Shown here: positions 9,054-14,937 of the stretch, in pieces | Layout: the number at the start of each line of letters is the position of its first letter | How positions within the stretch are numbered: the first letter of the stretch is position 1 | Source of the DNA: Novosphingobium capsulatum NBRC 12533 | GTDB taxonomy: Bacteria > Pseudomonadota > Alphaproteobacteria > Sphingomonadales > Sphingomonadaceae | Direction: 5' to 3' | NCBI RefSeq assembly: GCF_001598375.1 | Contig: NZ_BCYV01000027.1 | Location: forward strand, 1 to 47,851 | Length of the DNA stretch: 47,851 bases | Program-made: the position numbers and the translations under genes | The notes under the pieces: model-generated | Told to the model about the DNA's origin: nothing | Database searches by the model: none | Seen by the model: only the letters and a program-made list of their open reading frames with translations

Positions 9054-9638
9054 CTATCCAGACAAATGGTTGCGGATACGGGCCGCAAAGGGGTCGGATG
9101 GCCAGGCCTGGGGAGGCCGGAGCGCAGGGGCGCTGCACACACTCGCGCGCATGGAGGTTCGCATCACAACTCTCGCAGCCGCATTGCTCTCAGGGGCTGC
9201 TTCCGAGGGTTGCAAGACAATCGCTGTTGCGTAGTGGGCGTGGCACGCGCAGTGACGATAGGGACAAAATTTCCCTTTATCCGATGGCACCCCGTCAGCG
9301 CCGCCGCTCAGATAAGCGGCCTGACCGTCGATGCTACCGTCAACGGCAATAGAAACCGTGGGCCCGAGCGCATACGCTGCCGGCGCCGCTGCAATGGACA
9401 AGATGAGCGCCAAAAAACCGAGCAGAACGACTAGGCGCGGAATGCCGAGAGGAGGCCTCAGCCGCCCCTCAGCCGCATCAGACCGGGCCTGTTGCCGAAC
9501 ATCTAGACGAGCTCGGAAACATTTGGTGCGGACCCTATCCAATTCCGGGTAGATGGTCGCGAAACGGCTCGCCGCTATCCCACAGGAGATCAGGTCGTTC
9601 CCATGCGCAGCCGCAACGCCTCGGACATAGACAGTCAT
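9054..9638 (-). CDS. CzcI-like small periplasmic protein heading czc operon 1
   Basis: The frame holds a hydrophobic signal-like segment (VVLLGFLALILSIAAAPAAYA) preceded by about 65 residues that look non-coding, so the real start is probably much later than 9638, perhaps a GTG or TTG near 9480-9540. The mature part has VPSDKGKFCPYRHCACHAH, matching VPSDSDKNVPHHHNYCHGH in the protein at 41455-41784. Both copies end near LRPPQA and both lie just before czcC. The His/Cys cluster suggests metal binding. The place at the head of the operon recalls CzcI of Cupriavidus, but homology to CzcI is not shown here. The C-terminus is 16 residues longer than in copy 2. Confidence 0.55.
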   Translation of the reverse strand: MTVYVRGVAAAHGNDLISCGIAASRFATIYPELDRVRTKCFRARLDVRQQARSDAAEGRLRPPLGIPRLVVLLGFLALILSIAAAPAAYALGPTVSIAVDGSIDGQAAYLSGGADGVPSDKGKFCPYRHCACHAHYATAIVLQPSEAAPESNAAARVVMRTSMRASVCSAPALRPPQAWPSDPFAARIRNHLSG

Positions 9639-9745
9639 GCCATACCCACGACCATCTCGGTCGCGAACGCGATCCAGAGCACACGCCGCCAGTGTTGAAC
9701 GTAGGCCGTGTCTACCTTCGCTGATGCGCGGCTGCTGCAGGTCAT
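9635..9745 (-). pseudogene. Short frame resembling the N-terminus of a CDF cation transporter (remnant)
   Basis: A 36-codon frame from ATG at 9745 ends at TGA 9635-9637. Its end, QHWRRVLWIAFATEMVVGMA, resembles the first helix of CDF transporters (compare RRTLWIVLLLNAAIAAG at 33018-33626). The sequence then stops matching. It is the first frame downstream of the MerR-type promoter at 9777-9807, where other clusters in this window have a CDF gene. I read it as a deletion remnant, with low certainty; it could simply be a small membrane peptide. Confidence 0.35.
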
Positions 9746-9776
9746 TGCGTTATCCCCGAACGAATCGACGACCGGC

Positions 9777-9807
9777 GTTATGCAGTCTATAGCTGCTATA
9801 GGGTCAA
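9777..9807 (-). promoter_or_regulatory. MerR-type promoter/operator for czc operon 1
   Basis: On the minus strand: -35 TTGACC (9802-9807), a 19-bp spacer (9783-9801), -10 CATAAC (9777-9782). The spacer holds the perfect palindrome CTATAGCAGCTATAG (9787-9801). The overlong 19-bp spacer with a dyad inside it is the hallmark of promoters untwisted by MerR-family activators. It lies 14 nt upstream of the regulator's ATG at 9821 and points the other way, to the czc operon. Confidence 0.85.
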
Positions 9808-9820
9808 GCGAGAATTTCGA

Positions 9821-10225
9821 ATGCAGATTGGTGAGCTGGCACGAACGACATCAACCAAGGTCGAGACAATTCGCTTTTACGAGAAGATTGGTCTGCTCCC
9901 GAAGCCGTCACGCACCTCGGGCAATTACCGAGACTACGGATCTGACCATTTGGCTCGTCTTTCTTTCGTGAGGCGCGCACGCGGCCTCGGCTTTAGGCTA
10001 GACCAGGTGCGCGAGCTCCTTCCCCTCTCTGACGATCAGAATCGTTCGTGCAGTGCGGTTGACATAGTCGCACGGGCGCATCTCGCACGGATCGACCAGA
10101 AAATCGCCGACCTTCGCGTGCTGCGCTACGAACTCGACGAGTTGATCAGCCATTGCCGCAAAGGCGCTATTTCGGACTGCCGGATCATCGAGGCGTTGGG
10201 ACCACCCAACGAAGCGGGCTATTGA
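9821..10225 (+). CDS. MerR-family metal sensor, CadR/PbrR type (regulator of czc 1)
   Basis: A 134-residue activator-repressor. The N-terminal winged helix (IGELARTTSTKVETIRFYEK, LPKPSRTSGNYRDYG) binds the operator and a dimerisation helix follows. Metal-site cysteines are at 77 (NRSCSAVD), 112 (SHCRKG) and 120 (SDCRII), the three-Cys arrangement of Cd/Pb-responsive members such as CadR and PbrR. It diverges from the czc operon with the operator at 9777-9807 between them. Its own stop codon TGA lies inside the -35 of a second MerR-type site (10222-10252). No strong ribosome-binding site is visible before the ATG. Confidence 0.9.
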   Translation: MQIGELARTTSTKVETIRFYEKIGLLPKPSRTSGNYRDYGSDHLARLSFVRRARGLGFRLDQVRELLPLSDDQNRSCSAVDIVARAHLARIDQKIADLRVLRYELDELISHCRKGAISDCRIIEALGPPNEAGY

Positions 10226-10252
10226 CCCTCTAGACGCTAGAGGGTGCAGAAC
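10222..10252 (+). promoter_or_regulatory. MerR-type promoter/operator overlapping the merR stop codon
   Basis: Plus strand: TTGACC (10222-10227), 19-bp spacer, CAGAAC (10247-10252). The palindrome ACCCTCTAG-ACG-CTAGAGGGT (10225-10245) is perfect and nearly the same as the pbrT operator at 14363-14385. Flanking bases also match (AGAACGTTTTTTCGCGACTCG here, AGAAGTTTTGCGACTCG there). The -10 is weak. No gene starts close downstream; the next is the MAPEG gene at 10491. The site may have lost its target gene. Confidence 0.65.
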
Positions 10253-10490
10253 GTTTTTTCGCGACTCGCCGCGGAGATCATGATGACCGGCTGCAGATGT
10301 AAGCCGGACACGTTACGAGCAGGCGCCGACGCCTATCGGTACGCGCGACCGCGCTGCAGCTCGCTCGCGAACCTCGTTCGCAGTGTTTATAAGCATTGCC
10401 ACCTAGCGCGCATTCAATGCAGTTCTGGCCGAAACGGAAATGAGGTGCTCAGCGTCGCGGTGGATCGGCCGGACCAATATGGGGCTAGCG
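10253..10490 (+). other. Stretch without a convincing gene between the operator and the MAPEG gene
   Basis: About 240 bp follow the MerR-type site. Short frames here have no recognisable motif and a composition like antisense or decayed sequence. It would form a long leader for the MAPEG gene if that gene is transcribed from the operator at 10222-10252. I see no terminator, RNA gene or riboswitch in it. Confidence 0.4.
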
Positions 10491-11036
10491 ATGAACCTGA
10501 AAGCAGAACAACGGCAGATCCGGAAACAGTCCACACAGGCCTTTCTTCTATGCGCCGCGATTACGGTAGGGTGCGTCCTCTTCCTGCCAAAGTTGGTCAC
10601 CTTCCCATCGGAGGTCGGCGCACGGCTGGCATTCGCGATCCAGACGAGCGCCGTTCATTTTGCCATCGTCATTGTTGCAGTTCGGCTGGTGTCAAGCGGG
10701 CGCTATCGGTCGGCCGCCGACATCGGCGGAGCGGCGAAGGGACCGCGGAGCCCTGAACTCGCGGTCAAGGTTGCCTTCCTCCAGAATACGCTGGAGCAGG
10801 CTTTTGTCGGCGTCGGCGCACATCTGCTACTGGCCTCGGTTGCAGGCGGTCGCTGGCTGGCACTGCTGATCGCGTCCGACGTGCTGTTCGCAATTGGCAG
10901 GCTCAGCTTCTACCGCTGCTATAGCTATGGTGCCGGCGCCCGGGCCTTCGGCATGGCGACGACCGCGCTCGCGTCGTTGGCTTGTTATCTGGCCACCTTT
11001 GCGCTGTTCATCGGCCGGCTATTCGGAGGGGGATGA
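10491..11036 (+). CDS. MAPEG-family membrane protein
   Basis: About 181 residues with four hydrophobic segments. The MAPEG signature is clear in the second half: KVAFLQNTLEQAFVGVGAHL, then DVLFAIGRLSFYRCYSYGAG and RAFGMATTAL. MAPEG proteins are membrane glutathione-linked or eicosanoid-type enzymes; bacterial members are mostly uncharacterised. The start is placed at ATG 10491 (MNLKAEQ, with GGGG 7 nt upstream); ATG 10479 is an alternative, and earlier starts add a non-hydrophobic arginine-rich extension. It lies alone downstream of a MerR-type site, so metal control is possible but not shown. Confidence 0.85.
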   Translation: MNLKAEQRQIRKQSTQAFLLCAAITVGCVLFLPKLVTFPSEVGARLAFAIQTSAVHFAIVIVAVRLVSSGRYRSAADIGGAAKGPRSPELAVKVAFLQNTLEQAFVGVGAHLLLASVAGGRWLALLIASDVLFAIGRLSFYRCYSYGAGARAFGMATTALASLACYLATFALFIGRLFGGG

Positions 11037-11127
11037 GCAGAGTGGCGGCTGCACTGTCAGAAGTCATTCATCGGCATGAGTACGATGATCTCCCCGACTC
11101 TGCATCCCAGGACACACGATACTTGCC

Positions 11128-12348
11128 CTAAAAGTAATCGGCAAGTCGGAGCTCGCGCATGCGTCCGGCCTGGTCTTGCAACTTCACGAGGGTTCCTGGG
11201 GGCATGAAGCGCCACCGCCAATGTTGGCCACGGATATAAGATGCGTCGATACGACGACCATTGATGGCCAGGATGCGATCTCCTACTCGCCAGCCATCGC
11301 TCGCGGCGGGGCTGTTGGCCGCGACATGGACGATGGACAGTTCATTGTCGCCCGATGCGAGTCCAAAGCCGCTGTGATCCTCCAGCATCGGCAGTCCGCG
11401 CCGCGCCGGGCGCAACCATATCTGCCCCGCAGAAACATCAAGCACGACATCGAACTGCGAGATCAAAGGAAACCCGATGCTGCCAAGGGCACTTTTGGAA
11501 AGCCAGTCTGACGGAGCCAGGGTCGGCACAGAACGGACCGGGAATCCGCCCAGCTTGACGTCGTTCGCCATGAAGGCAGCAGCCAGCCTAATACCATCCA
11601 CTCCTCCGATCGCCGCTGTCGATTGTCTGATACCTTTGAGAAGTTGGTGATCGTCAACATAAGTTCGGGCCAGCATCAACGCGGTCGAGCTCCCCAAGTC
11701 GAAGACCATGGGCGTATTCGGAAGCCCCGCGACGGAAGCAGCCACAAGCAACTCGCGATTCGAACCGTGCGCAACGGAAATACTCCGCCAACCCCGCCCG
11801 CCGGCAAAGGCGCCACTGTCACCGATTGAAACTTGGCTGCTTTCAAAATCCAGAGCTACGCAAAGCCCAGCAAGCACATCCTCCCCGAGCACCACATCGA
11901 CCGGTCGGCCGAGCGCGGACGATACCGCTTTCAGGTCGGCTATGACGACAAAGGGCAAATGGCGTTGCTGTCCGGCAAGCACGAACTCGACGTTGCGCGC
12001 GAGCTGAACGCTTGCCCGACCGCCAATTCCACGAATCGTCGTCTGTTCGGTCGAGGAGAGGCCAAGTCTCGCAGCCAATGACGAGCTGACGATCGAGGCC
12101 GCGCTACCGCTGTCGAGGATGGCATCAACCGAGATACCCGCGACATCGGTCGGGAGTACAATCGTGTCGCCTGTGATCAGTGTGAAAGATTGCCAACGAG
12201 GCGGTTTGGCAAACCCGCTCCAATCGGAAACCAGGGCCGCCGCTGCCGCGAAGGCAGGCTGAAACGGCGAGATGGCCACGGCAGATCCGCAACCTACAAG
12301 CGCGCCCGTGATCTCCCGCCGGGAAATCATACCTCGTCCGAACACCAT
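11128..12348 (-). CDS. Tat-exported bilobal aspartic protease with PDZ domain (copy 1)
   Basis: About 406 residues. A twin-arginine signal (ISRREITGALVGCGSAVAIS) precedes two retropepsin-like lobes: ILDSGSAASIV holds the canonical D-S-G, and about 138 residues later MVFDLGSSTALML holds a D-L-G. A PDZ-like domain follows near the C-terminus (LSIVHVAANSPAASDGWRVG, DRILAINGRRIDA). The likely start is ATG 12348 or 12330, just before the signal and just after the pbrT stop at 12359, so the gene is the last of a pbrR-pbrT-protease set. A paralogue with the same layout is at 44907-46109. Exact targets are unknown; the PbrT permease or misfolded periplasmic proteins are candidates by position only. 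Confidence 0.8.
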   Translation of the reverse strand: MVFGRGMISRREITGALVGCGSAVAISPFQPAFAAAAALVSDWSGFAKPPRWQSFTLITGDTIVLPTDVAGISVDAILDSGSAASIVSSSLAARLGLSSTEQTTIRGIGGRASVQLARNVEFVLAGQQRHLPFVVIADLKAVSSALGRPVDVVLGEDVLAGLCVALDFESSQVSIGDSGAFAGGRGWRSISVAHGSNRELLVAASVAGLPNTPMVFDLGSSTALMLARTYVDDHQLLKGIRQSTAAIGGVDGIRLAAAFMANDVKLGGFPVRSVPTLAPSDWLSKSALGSIGFPLISQFDVVLDVSAGQIWLRPARRGLPMLEDHSGFGLASGDNELSIVHVAANSPAASDGWRVGDRILAINGRRIDASYIRGQHWRWRFMPPGTLVKLQDQAGRMRELRLADYF

Positions 12349-12358
12349 CTCGTGGACA

Positions 12359-14350
12359 TCAGTTCGTCTCCACCGCAGCACGGCGATGGTTGAACATGAA
12401 ACCGGCAACGAGCGCTGCGAGCATCAGAAGTTGAGCTCCGATCGACTGCATCGTCGGGAAAATGCCGAGCATTGAAAGCCGCGGCGCAGTCGCCAGAGGT
12501 GCGATGTCGATGATACCGGCCTCCTGCAACGCCGCCACGCCCTTGCCGGCGAGCACCACGGTTAGGATCGCCATGAGCCACGCGCTGTAGGCGAAGAACT
12601 TGGCGATCGGCAGATCGCGGCTATAGCGGAGCATGGCCCAGGCGATGACTCCAAGGAGTAGCACCGCCGAGCCCGCCCCTGCCAGCATCATACTGCCATT
12701 GCCGTGGGTCCAGAGCGCTGCATAGAACAATATGGACTCGAATACCTCGCGATAGACCACGACGAAGGCGAGGCCAAACAGAAACCAGACGGATTGCCGC
12801 GACAACGCGCGCGACATCTTCTCGCGGATGTAGCGCTGCCACTGGTCCGCCTGCGCCTTGCCATGCATCCAGATTCCCACGGAGAGCAGGACCACAGCCG
12901 CGAACAGCGACCCGTACCCTTCGGTCAACTCGCGGCTCGCGCCGCTGATTCCGATCGCATAGGTCGCGATTACCCAAGTCAGGGCACCCGCCGCCAGCGC
13001 GCCGATCCAGCCGGCGTGGACATAGGGCAACACCTCGGGTCGCTCGGCCTTGCGCAGGAAGGCAATCATCGCGACGACGATCAGCAGCGCTTCAAGGCCC
13101 TCGCGCAACAGGATGGTGAGGGCGCCGACGAAGGTCGACGCGCTGCTCGCGGCGTCCGGAGACAGTGCGGCCTCCGCGTCATCGAACAGGCCGTCGAGCA
13201 CCTGAACACGCGTCGCCACCTCGTCGGCCGGACGGCCTTGCTGAAGCGACGCGCGAAACTCGCCCATGGCGCGCTCGATATGCCCCATAAGCGTTGCATC
13301 GCGCGCCGTCAGCATGGGCTCAAGCGGCTCAAACCCGTCGAGATAGGCCGACAACGCCAACTCCTGCGCCGCATGACGGTCGCCCGCGCGATAGGCCGCG
13401 AGGCTCTGTCCAAGCTTCGCACGCGCCACGTCGAGCGAGCCGGGGGCTTGCTGTACCACGGCTTCGGGGTGGCGGCGCAGATAGCCTATGACCGCATCGG
13501 CCTGCTCGGCCCCAATACTCTTGGCGAGGGTTTCCGGGGTCAGCCCGGCCAATGCCGTCAGATCGGGAATCCGCTGGCGAAGGCCAGGATCGGCTTTCCA
13601 AAGTCGTTCGCCTTCCTTGGCAGCGGCATCGGAAAAGGCAAAATACCCCGCATAGAAGGCGAGTGCCCATCGATCATCGGTCGACAGCGACGAGAAGCTC
13701 TGCATCGCGGTGCCGTCGATGCCCTGGTCGATCACCTGATACAGCGCGAAGGGGCTGCGCTGGCGGGCGCGGACGACATCGGTGAACGCGATCGGCGGGG
13801 TGGCGAGCTTGGCGGCGTTCGGGCCATGGCCATCGCCAGCAGCACCGTGACAGCTCGCGCAGTTCTGGGTGAAGAGCGTCGCGCCACGGGCGAAATCGGG
13901 TGCCTTGGCCGGAGCAAGCGGGACCGGATAGGCTTTCAGCAGATCGGCGGCGAGACCATGGGCAAGATCGGCAACCTGGCTCGGCGCGCCCTTGGCGGCA
14001 ACGACCGCCTGAAGCCGTGTCGCACCCTCGATGAGCCTGGCGCGTGCGGGTGTTGGCGGCAGCGTTGCGAGGCGCGCAGAGACTGACGCCGCGAACTCGC
14101 TCATTTCGGCATATTCGGACGCACTCTTGATCTTGCCGCCGGAGACCGCGCCCCCATAGTCGACCGCCATATAGTCGAGAAGCCGCCATGCGGTCTGGAC
14201 GTCGGCCGTTTCGGCATGGGCAATAGCGCTGGTACCCAGCGTACAGGCCACGGCACCAAGCACCGCCAGCACGCGGAGTACCCATCGGTGGAGTGCCGGC
14301 GCTTGCAGGCGAATCGGCAAAAGGCAGAGGCGGGTCGGGGACGTAAACAT
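12359..14350 (-). CDS. pbrT: Cytochrome c / FTR1-family metal permease, PbrT-like (copy 1)
   Basis: A 663-residue membrane protein. A signal region (VLRVLAVLGAVACTLGTSAIAHA) is followed by a periplasmic domain with a c-type haem site CASCH (164-168) and a likely distal Met in DGTAMQSF. The C-terminal half has seven helices with the two REXXE motifs of FTR1/ILT permeases: REGLE (416-420) and REVFE (534-538). PbrT of the Cupriavidus pbr locus belongs to this iron/lead transporter family, and the order pbrR-pbrT opposite pbrA supports the name. Iron uptake is the alternative. The ATG is preceded by AAGGAGG, which overlaps the -10 of the MerR-type site just upstream. Confidence 0.85.
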   Translation of the reverse strand: MFTSPTRLCLLPIRLQAPALHRWVLRVLAVLGAVACTLGTSAIAHAETADVQTAWRLLDYMAVDYGGAVSGGKIKSASEYAEMSEFAASVSARLATLPPTPARARLIEGATRLQAVVAAKGAPSQVADLAHGLAADLLKAYPVPLAPAKAPDFARGATLFTQNCASCHGAAGDGHGPNAAKLATPPIAFTDVVRARQRSPFALYQVIDQGIDGTAMQSFSSLSTDDRWALAFYAGYFAFSDAAAKEGERLWKADPGLRQRIPDLTALAGLTPETLAKSIGAEQADAVIGYLRRHPEAVVQQAPGSLDVARAKLGQSLAAYRAGDRHAAQELALSAYLDGFEPLEPMLTARDATLMGHIERAMGEFRASLQQGRPADEVATRVQVLDGLFDDAEAALSPDAASSASTFVGALTILLREGLEALLIVVAMIAFLRKAERPEVLPYVHAGWIGALAAGALTWVIATYAIGISGASRELTEGYGSLFAAVVLLSVGIWMHGKAQADQWQRYIREKMSRALSRQSVWFLFGLAFVVVYREVFESILFYAALWTHGNGSMMLAGAGSAVLLLGVIAWAMLRYSRDLPIAKFFAYSAWLMAILTVVLAGKGVAALQEAGIIDIAPLATAPRLSMLGIFPTMQSIGAQLLMLAALVAGFMFNHRRAAVETN

Positions 14351-14356
14351 CCGCCT

Positions 14357-14387
14357 CCTTTAGACCCTCTAGCAGCTAGAGGGTCAA
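14357..14387 (-). promoter_or_regulatory. MerR-type promoter/operator of the pbrT gene
   Basis: Minus strand: TTGACC (14382-14387), 19-bp spacer, TAAAGG (14357-14362). The spacer carries most of the perfect 23-bp palindrome GACCCTCTAG-CAG-CTAGAGGGTC (14363-14385). The ATG of pbrT begins only 6 nt after the -10, so transcripts from this promoter would be leaderless. Read-through from pbrR would include the AAGGAGG ribosome-binding site. Confidence 0.75.
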
Positions 14388-14450
14388 GAAGTTTTGCGAC
14401 TCGTTTGCATTAGCTGCTGCGTGCGGACGGCATTGTGGACACCAACTCCT

Positions 14451-14870
14451 CTAACTGAAGGCTGTAGAATCCGGCGCCAGGGTTTCGATGATGCGGCACT
14501 CGGAAATGGTGCCCTGCCCGCACTGAACGATCACGCTGCTTAATTCAGACCTGAGAGTATTCAGATCCCGAAGCTTTCGGTCGATCTCAGCGAGATGTTC
14601 GCGTGCGATCGTGTCCACGGCCTTGCACGAGATATCCTTCTGATCGGCGAGCTTGAGAAGTTCCTGAACCTGATCGATCGAGAAGCCCAGCGCGCGTGCC
14701 CGGCGGATGAAGCTGAGCCTCGCGAGATGCTGCGCGGTGTAGGCCCGATAATTGTTGTTTGTCCGCGCCGGCGGGGCAAGCAGGCCGACGCTTTCGTAAT
14801 AGCGGATTGTCTCGACCTTCGTTCCGGTCGCTTTCGCGAGCTTTCCGATGCTGAGTGGCTCGACGGACAT
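14451..14870 (-). CDS. pbrR: MerR-family metal sensor, PbrR/CadR type
   Basis: A 139-residue regulator: winged helix SIGKLAKATGTKVETIRYYE, LAPPARTNNNYRAY, dimer helix, and cysteines at 82 (ISCKAVD), 117 (VQCGQG) and 125 (SECRII). This is the Cys triad of Pb/Cd sensors. Start ATG at 14870; longer upstream frame is antisense to pbrA and is excluded. It diverges from pbrA with the promoter 14876-14906 between, and has pbrT 100 bp downstream, as in the Cupriavidus pbrRT/pbrAB arrangement. By position it should activate pbrA-pbrB and probably pbrT. Confidence 0.9.
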   Translation of the reverse strand: MSVEPLSIGKLAKATGTKVETIRYYESVGLLAPPARTNNNYRAYTAQHLARLSFIRRARALGFSIDQVQELLKLADQKDISCKAVDTIAREHLAEIDRKLRDLNTLRSELSSVIVQCGQGTISECRIIETLAPDSTAFS

Positions 14871-14875
14871 ATCGG

Positions 14876-14906
14876 TTGACCCTCTAGTGACTTCAGACTT
14901 TATAGA
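14876..14906 (+). promoter_or_regulatory. MerR-type promoter of the pbrAB genes
   Basis: Plus strand: TTGACC (14876-14881), 19-bp spacer (14882-14900), TATAGA (14901-14906). The CCCTCTAG half-site at the start of the spacer matches the half-site of the pbrT operator, and TAGAGGGT follows across the -10. The -10 is the strongest of the six MerR-type sites in the window. The pbrR start lies 5 bp away on the other strand. Confidence 0.85.
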
Positions 14907-14937
14907 GGGTGTCATGTCGAAGAGTCGAGGTGACGAT

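Noticed and set aside
10244..10756. Plus-strand frame of 170 codons after the first merR
   Set aside because: Overlaps the MAPEG gene in another frame and has a Cys/Arg-rich composition without a domain.
12704..14086. Plus-strand frame of 460 codons
   Set aside because: Antisense to the pbrT gene, whose haem and REXXE motifs prove the minus strand to be coding. The similar frame at 41921-43153 is rejected for the same reason.
14848..14937. Longer start for the pbrA ATPase at 14848
   Set aside because: It would lie upstream of the promoter at 14876-14906 and inside the divergent pbrR start; ATG 14914 or 14938 is better.
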